Positions 17,282-25,475 are shown, counted from the first letter of the stretch. The stretch: DNA of 64,000 nt from Pelagimonas phthalicica (GCF_004364805.1 NZ_SOAP01000006.1:1-64000), one strand, 5' to 3'. Notes: generated by a model from the sequence alone, not told the origin. Numbers and translations are program-made.

Positions 17282-17632
17282 TCAGCACTTGCCGAAGGAT
17301 TTCGACACGATGACCTTGCCCGCCACGCTGATGGTGACGCGTACACCGGTGGGGATGCCCCAGGTGGTGCAGATATGCAGACAGGCTTCGGCTGCGGTGC
17401 CGTTTGGAATGATGCTGGGGATCGGGAAGCAGTATTTGCCAAAGCCCAACGGCAGGTTCAGGCAGACCTTGCCATTTTCCACGGTGACGGAAATACAGCC
17501 CGCCGCCATGGCCAAATGGCCGTCTTCGGCCGAGTTGATGGCCGTGGCCTGGATCTTGTCATCATAGTGACCGCGTGCGGCCTCCAATGCGGCTTCGATA
17601 TGCTTGTCGTCAAAGCTGTGAAAATCAGCCAT
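17282..17632 (-). CDS. Unknown 116-aa cysteine-containing protein
   Basis: The start at 17632 is backed by AAGGAG 8 nt upstream. The protein has an acidic helical N-terminus (MADFHSFDDKHIEAALEAAR) and a C-terminal part with six cysteines (AAGC, GKVC, GKYC, EAC, HIC and a final Cys), ending in a valine-rich beta segment. No signal peptide is evident, so disulfides would need export by another route; metal binding is an alternative. It is the first gene of a unit divergent from the regulator-PAP2-protease operon. Family not recognised. Confidence 0.65.
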   Translation of the reverse strand: MADFHSFDDKHIEAALEAARGHYDDKIQATAINSAEDGHLAMAAGCISVTVENGKVCLNLPLGFGKYCFPIPSIIPNGTAAEACLHICTTWGIPTGVRVTISVAGKVIVSKSFGKC

Positions 17633-17964
17633 TTGGTTTCTCCTTGTCAGTCAGGTTTGCCCGGCTCAGCCCGGGCGTTTTGGTGCAGTGCGAAACGCTT
17701 GCTGCACCCTCAGTCTTGGCCAAACCGCCCGCCGGGTCCTGAAAGCCGCGCGAAACTGTTCCGAAACTGTTCCGAAGGCGTTTCGGAACGGGGATCGGGC
17801 GAATTTAAGAAAGATTTCAGAAAGAATTCAGGACTTCGTTGCCAATCGCCCCCAAGGTCAAATGAGCAAATCCTTTGGCCCTGAAATCAATAGCTTGCCG
17901 GATTTGTCAGAGGTTGGTTTCGCGTGCGGCGTTTTCCCTGAGGCAGTGTGGATCGTTGGATAGA
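17633..17964. promoter_or_regulatory. Divergent control region with 11-bp tandem repeats
   Basis: This 332-bp region separates the two divergent units. It holds CGAAACTGTTC at 17751-17761 and again at 17762-17772, then two degraded copies in the same 11-bp phase (17773-17783, 17784-17794). GTTCCGAAAC (17758-17767) is also inverted as GTTTCGGAAC (17780-17789). Eleven-bp direct repeats are what PhoB/OmpR-type winged-helix proteins bind, and such a regulator is encoded at 18609, so this is its probable operator. Confidence 0.6.
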
Positions 17965-18612
17965 ATGGAGCCGAGTATCGCTAGAATGACTGATATCCAG
18001 GTCTTTCCCTTTTTCAGCTCGGTGTCGCTTGAGGTGTTTCCCTGCGTGACGGCGATGGCGGCGCTTTATACCTCGGGCAATGTTCAGGGCATGGCCTATG
18101 AGGCCTTGGAGATCGAGGATGCCCGGCTGACCAGCGAGCTCAGGATTGGGGCCACCTATATTGCGGTTGGTCAGGATGAGGACGGCAAGCAGGTGCAGAC
18201 CCATTGGATGTATTGCACGCAAGTTGCCCCGCATCCGACCTTTGGCATCTCGCGCAATCACCGCATTCCGGGCGTTTATGGCCCGGCACCGTTTCTGTGC
18301 TCATCGCTTTTTGTTGAACTGGAGCAGCTGACCAATATCGTTGGTCGGGCCGCTGAACCGGCGGCCAATATTGATGTGGCCGAGTTTCGGCTGGGCGAAG
18401 AGGGCATGCTGATTGCCACCGCCTTTGGCACGCCGCATGTCATGGGCATTCAGGTGCAGCTGCCGTTTCTGCCGCCGCATTTCCTGACAGGTGCGCGCAA
18501 TCTGGTGATCACAGCGCAATCGGTGCGCACGGGGCAGACGGTTGTCTTGCCCAAACTGACCTGCCTGCGCGCCAGTTCACCGGCGGTTTTCCTACAGGAA
18601 GACCCGCTATGA
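17965..18612 (+). CDS. Unknown protein leading the regulator-PAP2-protease operon
   Basis: 215 aa if started at the ATG at 17965; an ATG at 17986 is an equally plausible start and neither has a strong ribosome site. I do not recognise it. It has no membrane segment and a mostly beta composition, with blocks SELRIGATYIAVGQDEDG, THWMYCTQVAPHPTFGISRN and FLPPHFLTGARNLVITAQ. The stop overlaps the start of the winged-helix regulator (ATGA), so the two are translationally coupled and probably function together. Confidence 0.65.
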   Translation: MEPSIARMTDIQVFPFFSSVSLEVFPCVTAMAALYTSGNVQGMAYEALEIEDARLTSELRIGATYIAVGQDEDGKQVQTHWMYCTQVAPHPTFGISRNHRIPGVYGPAPFLCSSLFVELEQLTNIVGRAAEPAANIDVAEFRLGEEGMLIATAFGTPHVMGIQVQLPFLPPHFLTGARNLVITAQSVRTGQTVVLPKLTCLRASSPAVFLQEDPL

Positions 18613-20732
18613 CAGCCGCTTTGACCCCATATTCGCCGCCTCCAAGCGATCCGGGCGTTATGGCCCAAGCGGCCATGCCCGCCCGGTCGCGACGTGGCGT
18701 TAACTTTTTTGTTGAACGTTTTCCCCCTTTGTTCAATCTTAGGGGTAAGAGCGAGGCCGCAGGTCCGGGGGGAATGTTCTGCGTGGAGGCCGATGAAGAA
18801 CCAACTGAGCGTATTGCCCTCGGGGAGACGTTTTACGTCCCCGTGCATGATCAGTTGATTGCGCAGGATAACACGCCGGTCTATCTGCGCGCGCAATCCT
18901 CCAAGGTGTTGCGATATCTCACCAAAAGGCTGGGGCGCGTGGTGACGCGCGAGGAATTGGTCAACCATGTCTGGCCCAATCTGGCCGTGACCGATGACAG
19001 CCTGACGCAATGCATTTCTGATCTGCGCCGCGCTCTGGGGGATAAGGAGCGCAAGGTGCTCAAGACCATCCCCAAGCGCGGCTTTGTCCTGCATGGCGAG
19101 GTGATCGCGCCGCCGGTGACGGCTGTGCCGGTATTTGCGCCGAGCGAAACGTCCCAAGAGCCGGTGGACGCCTTTGCGTTGCAAATGGATGGGCCGATTA
19201 TTGCGCATATCCTTGACGGGCAGATGGGTCTGACCCTTGGCGCGGGGCGGCAGATGCAGTTTGGCGATATCGCCGAGGCCGTGTCAGCCGCCAAACCCCT
19301 GGCCCATGGGCAAGGAATGGCGGTGGTTCTGAGCATGGGACAGGCGGCGACACCTGATTTGCTGGCCGCCGCGCAACCCGGTCGCATTCTGGCCGATGTC
19401 AGCGTGCGTGAATTGGCCCATCAGCATCCGGGCCTGTTTTTCGAAGATCTGGGCCATGTGGGAGGATTGAGCAATCCGCGCGCCTATCGCCTGTCAGAAT
19501 TTGGGGTTGAGGGCGGGCTTGTGCCGGTATCGCTGGATCAACCCATGCTGCCCAGCGTCGCGATTCTGCCCTTGCAAAATATCCAATCCGACGCGCCGGA
19601 TGTATTGGGCACGGTCTTTGCCGATCTGATTTCCGGCACGCTGAGCGCTGCGGAAGAGATCAACGTGATTTCGCGCCTGTCCACGGCGGCCTTTGCCAAA
19701 GGCGCGCAGAACCTGGCTGACATTCAGAAATACCTGAATGCCGAGTTTGTCCTGTCGGGGTTTTTCATTCGCCGGGGCGAGCGGCTGCAGCTGAACCTGG
19801 AATTTGCCGATGTAACCAGCCAGCGCTTGCTGTGGTCTTATCGTGTTGAAATTGCCATGGCGGATCTGTTGGGGGATTTTGAGGCCGCGCATGAGATCGT
19901 CGCCAAGATCCGTCGCGCCATCATGATCAACGAGATCCGCCGCGCCAGCATCAGGCCGCTGGAAAGCCTGCAGACTTATACTCTGATTCTGGCCGCTGTC
20001 GGGTTGATGCATCGCCTGTCGCCGCAGGAATTTTCCAAGGCGCGTGGCTTGCTGGATCATCTGAAGGATCGCGCGCCCCGCCATCCGGTGCCGCTGGCCT
20101 GGACGGCGCGCTGGCATCTGTTGCGGGTGGTGCAAGGCTGGTCTGACGATCCGTATGAGGATGCGCAGGCGGCCTTGGGCTGTACGGGGCGGGCCCTGGA
20201 TATGGATCCGGAAAACGTGCTGGCGCTGGCCTGCGAAGGGCATGTGCTGACCAACCTGTTGCATCGCCTTGACGATGCCGAGGATCGCTATGATCTGGCG
20301 CTGGAAACCAACCCGAGTGACGCCAATGCGCGGGCGCTGCGTGGCATGTTGCTGGCGTTTCAGGATCGCGGCGATGAGGGCGTTCCAGACACGGAACGCG
20401 CCCTGCGCCTGGCACCGCTGGACCCGCACAGGTTCTTTTATTTGGCGATGGCGGCAGGGGCCTGGTTGACCCCTGGAAATTTCGAAAAGGCCGAAGAATA
20501 TGCCCGTGCCTCGCTGAGGTTGAACCGCACGCATCTGTCATCTCTGCGCATGCTGGCCGTCGCGCAGCAGAAGTCGGGCAAATACGAAGCCGCCCGTGAA
20601 ACGGTCGCGGATTTGATGCGTTTACAGCCGGGATTGCGTGTCAATTCCTGGCTCAAGTCATCGCCAAGCGCTGACTTTGAAACCGGACGCCGCTTTGCGC
20701 AGGCTTTGCGCGATGCCGGTGTTCCTGATTGA
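18609..20732 (+). CDS. Winged-helix regulator with cyclase-like, TolB-like and TPR regions
   Basis: A 707-aa multidomain protein. Residues 70-165 form an OmpR/PhoB-type winged helix (REELVNHVWPNLAVTDDSLT, then ISDLRRALGDKERKVLKTIPKRGF). Residues 195-297 look like a worn class III cyclase domain ending FFEDLGHVGGLSNPRAYRL. Residues 315-440 are TolB-like (LPSVAILPLQNIQSDAPD), and 500-690 hold TPR-like helices. There is no transmembrane segment between the domains, unlike CadC. Likely the operon's transcription regulator, acting on the 11-bp repeats at 17751. The start overlaps the upstream stop; internal Met codons are possible alternatives. Confidence 0.8.
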   Translation: MTAALTPYSPPPSDPGVMAQAAMPARSRRGVNFFVERFPPLFNLRGKSEAAGPGGMFCVEADEEPTERIALGETFYVPVHDQLIAQDNTPVYLRAQSSKVLRYLTKRLGRVVTREELVNHVWPNLAVTDDSLTQCISDLRRALGDKERKVLKTIPKRGFVLHGEVIAPPVTAVPVFAPSETSQEPVDAFALQMDGPIIAHILDGQMGLTLGAGRQMQFGDIAEAVSAAKPLAHGQGMAVVLSMGQAATPDLLAAAQPGRILADVSVRELAHQHPGLFFEDLGHVGGLSNPRAYRLSEFGVEGGLVPVSLDQPMLPSVAILPLQNIQSDAPDVLGTVFADLISGTLSAAEEINVISRLSTAAFAKGAQNLADIQKYLNAEFVLSGFFIRRGERLQLNLEFADVTSQRLLWSYRVEIAMADLLGDFEAAHEIVAKIRRAIMINEIRRASIRPLESLQTYTLILAAVGLMHRLSPQEFSKARGLLDHLKDRAPRHPVPLAWTARWHLLRVVQGWSDDPYEDAQAALGCTGRALDMDPENVLALACEGHVLTNLLHRLDDAEDRYDLALETNPSDANARALRGMLLAFQDRGDEGVPDTERALRLAPLDPHRFFYLAMAAGAWLTPGNFEKAEEYARASLRLNRTHLSSLRMLAVAQQKSGKYEAARETVADLMRLQPGLRVNSWLKSSPSADFETGRRFAQALRDAGVPD

Positions 20733-20750
20733 CAAGAAGGAAGGTTGCTC

Positions 20751-21953
20751 ATGACCGCAGAATTTTTCGGAACCCCTCAGGGGGCATATGGAGCCTATGG
20801 CGCATACGGAGCATATGGGGCCTATGGCGGGGCCGGGGCGTATGGTGCCTATGGGGCTTATGGGGCCTACGGAGCGTATGGCATTCCTGAATCCCCGGTC
20901 TCGGCCGAGGCTTTTGTGACCAATCGTGACGGGATTGTCGGCGCGCCGCTTGAGCATATCCCATCGGCCCGGCCCGGTGTTCCTGATGATGTGCAAAACC
21001 TCAAGCGTCTCTCGCGCGAGGTGCGGGCGGCGATCTTTTCCTTTGCGCTGAATTCCAAGGTTGAGATGACGGTTTCGGTCGAGGAAACCGCCACCGCAAC
21101 CCTGTGGCGGCGCGACGGATTTGAGGTGGTGCAGGCGGGGGAACGGCCCAAGTTCAAATACCGCGAATTGGTCGAAATGACCTGCCCGCGTCAGGAATTG
21201 TTTGAAAAGCAACTCGGGTTTTTGACCGGTTATGCGGATATTCGTCAGGACCGGGGGGCCGAGATCCTGTCGCAGATCGGCGCACCGGTGCCGTTTTACC
21301 AGACGATTTCCTTCATCGATCCGGCCCGCACGCCTTATACGCTGGAACTGTTGGCCACGGCGCTGCGCTTTACCAATTATTGCGAACAACAGATGAAATA
21401 CGCGCTGGCGGTGAAGCGCCCGATCGAGCTGTCGCCACAGGTGCAGCCGATGATCCAGACGCCGACCCATGGCTCTCTGCCCAGCGGCCACGCGACCGAG
21501 GCGTTCATGATGGCGCGGCTGATCTGGAAGCTGATGCTGCATTCTGGTGCTCCGCAATATGAAAGCGGCGGGCATTGGGGCGAGATGTTGATGCGTCTGG
21601 CCGCACGCATCGCCACCAACCGGACCGTGGCCGGGGTGCATTACCCGGTCGACAGCTCAGCCGGGGCGGTTTTGGGCCTGACTTTGGCGGAGTTTGTCTA
21701 TGGGCAATGCACGGCGGGCAGCTGGTCGTCGTCCAAATTCAACGGGCTGAATTACAGCGCGTCGAGCGATCTGGACTGGCACGCGCTGTACGTGGCGGCG
21801 GATGATCAGCAAAAGCCGGTCAGCGAAGGGCCGGATGGCGTTTGGGCCAAATCCAAGATGCACGAAGAGGACCGGGGTGGCTCGGACGTGCTGGCCTGGC
21901 TTTGGGACAAGGCGCAAGAGGAATGGGCCGATTTTGATCCCTGCATTCGATAG
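20751..21953 (+). CDS. PAP2/vanadium-haloperoxidase-fold protein with GAY repeats
   Basis: 400 aa from the ATG at 20751 (AAGAAGGAAGG upstream). After TPQ comes a low-complexity tract (GAY)5-GGA-(GAY)5, residues 11-43. The C-terminal half has all PAP2 superfamily motifs: KRP (222-224), PSGH (244-247) and R-x5-H-x3-D (Arg291, His297, Asp301). These build either an acid-phosphatase site or a vanadate site for halide oxidation; the sequence alone does not decide. No signal peptide or membrane helix is seen, so this is a soluble, haloperoxidase-like member. It lies between the regulator and the S8 protease, 12 bp before the latter. Confidence 0.85.
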   Translation: MTAEFFGTPQGAYGAYGAYGAYGAYGGAGAYGAYGAYGAYGAYGIPESPVSAEAFVTNRDGIVGAPLEHIPSARPGVPDDVQNLKRLSREVRAAIFSFALNSKVEMTVSVEETATATLWRRDGFEVVQAGERPKFKYRELVEMTCPRQELFEKQLGFLTGYADIRQDRGAEILSQIGAPVPFYQTISFIDPARTPYTLELLATALRFTNYCEQQMKYALAVKRPIELSPQVQPMIQTPTHGSLPSGHATEAFMMARLIWKLMLHSGAPQYESGGHWGEMLMRLAARIATNRTVAGVHYPVDSSAGAVLGLTLAEFVYGQCTAGSWSSSKFNGLNYSASSDLDWHALYVAADDQQKPVSEGPDGVWAKSKMHEEDRGGSDVLAWLWDKAQEEWADFDPCIR

Positions 21954-21965
21954 GAGCGCCGCAAG

Positions 21966-23981
21966 ATGTCCTATAATTGGAAACCCGCGCCGATTAATGG
22001 CCCTGCCCCGATTGACGCGCTGACCTATACGCGGCTGAGCTCGACAACGTTTCCGGTGGCAGACGAGGCCTGGTGGTCAGCGATGATCGAGCTGGAAGAG
22101 ACCAGCATAGCCGCCTTTGAACAGTTGGTTGCCCAGGCGTTCCCGCAGGAATTGCTTGTGCCGGCGGCCTATGATCTGGGCGACAGGGCGGCGCTGAAAC
22201 ATCGGCAATTCGTGGCAATCTTTGCCCGCAAGCCTCTGCTATCGGTGTTGAACCGCAAGGATAACGGCTTTGGCGTTGTTAATGTGCATCTGGGTATGGT
22301 GACACCCGAGGCATGGTTGAACTTTGCCGCGATGCCGGGGGAGGATACCGTTGAAGAGGTCGGCCCGGACACCGTTTTGACCGGCATGATTGATGACGGG
22401 CTGGGCATCGCGCATGAGCTGTTCCGCACCGGGCCTGAAACGACGCGGGTCGCCTATTGCGCGGTGCTGCCATCGCCGCCGCAAGAGGGCGACACAGAGA
22501 CCACGCAGGGCCGGGTGCTGAACGCCAAGCAGATTGATTCCTATCTCAAGGAATTCACCTGGTCGGATCTTTTGGATGAGGATCTGTTCTATAGCCAGAC
22601 CGGGCAGGTCGAGCTGGCAGAGGGCAAGTTTTCGCCCGTCTCTCTGCGGCGGTCCCATGGCACCCATGTGATGGGGCTGAGCGCGGGATATGCCCAAGGC
22701 GCCGATGTCACATCGCGCCCGATCATCTGTGCGGTGCTGCCGCCGCGCGTGGTCGAGGATACGTCGGGTATCAGCCTGCTGCCCTCGTTGTGTCTGGCGC
22801 TGCAGATGCTGAGCAAACGCGCCTCCCGCTATCGTGTTGCCGGCAAACCGGTGCCCTTTGTGCTGAACTTTTCCTATGGCAATTTCTCGGGCCCGCATGA
22901 TGGTACCGATGAGGTGTCGCGCCTGTTTGAGCAATTCCTGAGCGCCGATCCCCAGCAGAAACGCTGGATGACCCTGCCCGCCGGGAATGGCAATCTGGCG
23001 CGGGCGCATGGGGTGCTGCGCTTTGGTGAGGATCTGCCAGAAGAGGCGGAGCTGTTCCTGCGCGTGCTGCCGGATGACAACACCGCCAGCCATGTGGAAT
23101 TCTGGATGCCCTATTCCAAGGCGGTAACGCCGCCGGATTATGTGTCATTGACCGTGACGCCCCCCTTTGGCGGCGAAAGCCTGACGGTAAACGCGCGCGA
23201 GGGGCAAAAGCAGGTGCTGTGTGACAGTCAGGGGCGGGTTGTCGCCACCTTGATGTATACGTTTGAACCGGCACCAACTGCGCGCGGGGTGATCACCCTG
23301 GCGATTGAACCTACTGCGTCGCTGAAACAGGGGCAGGCCCTTGCCCCATCAGGGCGGTGGAAGATCCGCGCCAAGCCCAAAGAGATCTATCCCGATCAAC
23401 AGGTCGAGGTCTGGATCCGGCGGGATCAGACCTTGCCCGGGTACCGTCCGGGTGGTCGGCAATCGTTTTTTGATAACGGGGATTATCAGCGCTTTGGCCC
23501 GTTTGGCAGGCCGCTGCCGGTTGATCCGGTGGATGATGTCAGCCCGGTGCGCCGCTCTGGCACGTTAAGCGGCTTTGCCGATGGGTCTTCGCCCATGGTG
23601 ATCGCGGCGTTTACCCGGCAATCGCATGAAGTGTCGGATTATTCCGCCGCGGGGCCGTTGACGGTGACGCCCATGTCACCCTCGCCGTTTCGCAGCGGGC
23701 CGGATGCGGTGGCCGAGGCGGACCAGTCGCCGGTTGTCTGGGGTGTGCTGAGTGCTGGGTCGCGCTGCGGGTCTTATGTGCGGCTGAATGGCACCAGCGT
23801 GGCGGCGCCACGGGTTGCCCGGCTGGCCAGTGATCACATTGCGGATTGCGATGACCCGGCGCGGGGCTGGCTGATGCAGGCGGTGAATGCGGCGCGGTTT
23901 GAGCTCTATCCCGGCACCGACAAGGACCGGATTGGACAGGGGGGCATCGACATTCCCGTGGATTGGAATACCGGGCCCTAG
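21966..23981 (+). CDS. S8 subtilisin-like serine protease
   Basis: A 671-aa subtilase with the triad Asp143 (MIDDG), His231 (HGTHVMG) and Ser611 (GTSVAAP), and the oxyanion region VLNFSYGN near 300. No signal peptide or classical propeptide is apparent at the N-terminus, which is unusual for a subtilase, and the His-Ser spacing is long (about 380 residues) because of a beta-rich insert. Operon position after the PAP2 gene suggests joint action, perhaps processing of a product of this locus. A cytoplasmic or non-classically exported enzyme is possible. Confidence 0.88.
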   Translation: MSYNWKPAPINGPAPIDALTYTRLSSTTFPVADEAWWSAMIELEETSIAAFEQLVAQAFPQELLVPAAYDLGDRAALKHRQFVAIFARKPLLSVLNRKDNGFGVVNVHLGMVTPEAWLNFAAMPGEDTVEEVGPDTVLTGMIDDGLGIAHELFRTGPETTRVAYCAVLPSPPQEGDTETTQGRVLNAKQIDSYLKEFTWSDLLDEDLFYSQTGQVELAEGKFSPVSLRRSHGTHVMGLSAGYAQGADVTSRPIICAVLPPRVVEDTSGISLLPSLCLALQMLSKRASRYRVAGKPVPFVLNFSYGNFSGPHDGTDEVSRLFEQFLSADPQQKRWMTLPAGNGNLARAHGVLRFGEDLPEEAELFLRVLPDDNTASHVEFWMPYSKAVTPPDYVSLTVTPPFGGESLTVNAREGQKQVLCDSQGRVVATLMYTFEPAPTARGVITLAIEPTASLKQGQALAPSGRWKIRAKPKEIYPDQQVEVWIRRDQTLPGYRPGGRQSFFDNGDYQRFGPFGRPLPVDPVDDVSPVRRSGTLSGFADGSSPMVIAAFTRQSHEVSDYSAAGPLTVTPMSPSPFRSGPDAVAEADQSPVVWGVLSAGSRCGSYVRLNGTSVAAPRVARLASDHIADCDDPARGWLMQAVNAARFELYPGTDKDRIGQGGIDIPVDWNTGP

Positions 23982-23997
23982 GTTCAACAGATTTTAA

Positions 23998-24094
23998 AGC
24001 GTTTCGAGACATGATTGAGACAAACGGATCGCAAATGTCCTGAGACCGCGAAGCGTGGCAAGGTATTTGCGATTCAACGTTTTCGCGAAACGCT
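23998..24094. repeat. Nested palindromic intergenic element
   Basis: AGCGTTTCG at the left end is the exact complement of CGAAACGCT at the right end, and an internal TCGCAAAT/ATTTGCGA pair forms a second stem. From memory, similar elements with the same end sequence recur between genes in roseobacters; this is unverified here. Confidence 0.55.
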
Positions 24095-24106
24095 ACAGCA
24101 GTCCCT

Positions 24107-24160
24107 CGGGTCGCTTGCGATCCGTTTCACGCCCGACCCTCCCACCAGGGCGGGCGTGAG
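24107..24160. repeat. Dispersed intergenic repeat, partial copy C1
   Basis: GGGTCGC-TT-GCGATCC is followed by GTTTCACGCCCGACCC and GGGCGGGCGTGAG. Only the 5' half of the element is present and it has diverged more than the other copies. Confidence 0.65.
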
Positions 24161-24216
24161 TTTTTATGACGCGGCCTAGTCACATGGAACCGAAATCCGC
24201 TTTATAGCGCTAAAGT

Positions 24217-24430
24217 TCCCGGATCGCATGCGATCCGGTTCGCGCTCATGCCAGAGGCATGCTTTCAGCATGACCCCGCCCGTCAAACCAAAGGTTTGCC
24301 TTCGGCAAAGCGACGGGCGCGAATTCGCCTCAACGTTTCAACAAGATGCACAGTTACCTGATGCCACCACCCAGACACCAAGGTTAGACGCGCCCACCCT
24401 CGGTGCCGGGCGCGAACCTGTGTGGTGGGT
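24217..24430. repeat. Dispersed intergenic repeat, copy C2
   Basis: It begins with the perfect palindrome GGATCGCATGCGATCC (24221-24236) and GGTTCGCGC, contains extra small hairpins (GCCAGAGGCATGC; CCAAAGGTTTGCC), and ends CCGGGCGCGAACCTGTGTGG. The loop part from GCGAATTCG onward closely matches copy B, in the same orientation; copy G shares the CATGCCAGAGGCATGC insert. Confidence 0.8.
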
Positions 24431-24470
24431 CTTTGTTAGAGTAGCAGACTTCAATTCCTGCTGACTAGGA

Positions 24471-25475
24471 TCACTTGCCGCTGAGGATGCGCAGGAGTTC
24501 TTTGGCCAGCACGCGGATGGCTTCGTCGGGGATGGTTTGCTCCACTTGGCGAAAGTTCTTCCAGATCTTTTGCAACGCATCAACATCCCCATCGATAAGC
24601 ATTTTCCCCTTGGGCATGACGCCGACAAAATGGGTGATGTCAGGGTCGAATTTCAGGCGGCCCTCCAGAATTTCCACCCCGTCGACAAACAAATCCGCCT
24701 CGGCCAAGCGTTCGACATCACGAGAGATTTGCCCCTCGCGCGCTGTCAAAAGCCTGACGACTCCGTCCACATCTTCCTCCACAGCAGCAAGCTTTTCGGC
24801 GGTGTCCACCGGCCCTTTCAACAGATGACGGCGGTTGCTGGGGGATTTCATTTCGAACACGGTGAGCACATAGAGGATGTCGTCATGTTCAAAGCCTAAA
24901 ATGCCATCGCCCAGGGCTTCGTTTGACACTTTACCCGCGCCATCCACGGTTCGGGCAATCACATCGTCATAGCGCCGCAGATTGAATAAGTCGTCAGGGA
25001 CCTCCAATTTGTCTGCCAGATCCTGCGCCCGGGTGAAGGCGGTGGCAACCTCGTCGCGATAGGTCTTGGTGGCAAAGAAAAGCAGTTCGTTGATGAACCC
25101 CTTGAGCGCATTGATCGCGCCACTTCGCGACAGTCCGGTGCGCGGCCAGATAAAGGTCTGCACATAGCGCATGGAGAGCAGGATGATCTCGCGCCATTGC
25201 GCCTGGGTCAGGTCCGAAAACAGTTTCACCGCCTCTTTGCCCATGCGGGTTTCAAGAGCCTGATAAAACCGTTTCAGGATATAGCGGGTTTGATCGGTGG
25301 CCTCGATCACCTCTTTGAGCAGCTCATCACCCTGTTTGATCAGCGCCCGCCCGCCATCTTTGGCGAAATCGTCAATCGCCTTGGCCCAGAGTACAAAGAG
25401 ACTCGCCAGATCATCGGGCAGGGGGCTGCCCTTGGGGCGGTTTTTGAGCACATCGGCAAGGCGTTTCCTGGGCAT
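24471..25475 (-). CDS. Unknown 334-aa protein with nuclease-like E-x-K motif
   Basis: Last gene of the 30.2-24.5 kb operon; its ATG overlaps the preceding stop (TGATG). The N-terminal half is helical. Near residues 190-210 the segment GFEHDDILYVLTVFEMKSP places an Asp about ten residues before a hydrophobic-E-x-K, the pattern of PD-(D/E)XK nucleases. A later beta segment, DPDITHFVGVMPKG, would fit the same core. This is only a motif-level suggestion; a helical structural protein is the alternative. There is no signal peptide or membrane helix. It may be the effector of the operon, with the 439-aa protein as carrier. Confidence 0.6.
   Translation of the reverse strand: MPRKRLADVLKNRPKGSPLPDDLASLFVLWAKAIDDFAKDGGRALIKQGDELLKEVIEATDQTRYILKRFYQALETRMGKEAVKLFSDLTQAQWREIILLSMRYVQTFIWPRTGLSRSGAINALKGFINELLFFATKTYRDEVATAFTRAQDLADKLEVPDDLFNLRRYDDVIARTVDGAGKVSNEALGDGILGFEHDDILYVLTVFEMKSPSNRRHLLKGPVDTAEKLAAVEEDVDGVVRLLTAREGQISRDVERLAEADLFVDGVEILEGRLKFDPDITHFVGVMPKGKMLIDGDVDALQKIWKNFRQVEQTIPDEAIRVLAKELLRILSGK

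Larger units (their letters stand above)
23982..24470. other. Non-coding convergent junction with nested stem and repeats C1, C2
   Basis: This 489-bp spacer separates the convergent S8 and 334-aa genes. It contains a nested inverted repeat: outer AGCGTTTCG (23998-24006) with CGAAACGCT (24086-24094), and inner TCGCAAAT with ATTTGCGA. After that come the half-element C1 and the long element C2. No coding sequence is supported here. Confidence 0.7.

Noticed and set aside
20770-20885. Tandem DNA repeat as a non-coding satellite
   Set aside because: The repetition follows the codons of a Gly-Ala-Tyr tract with varied synonymous codons, so it is selected at protein level within the PAP2 gene.
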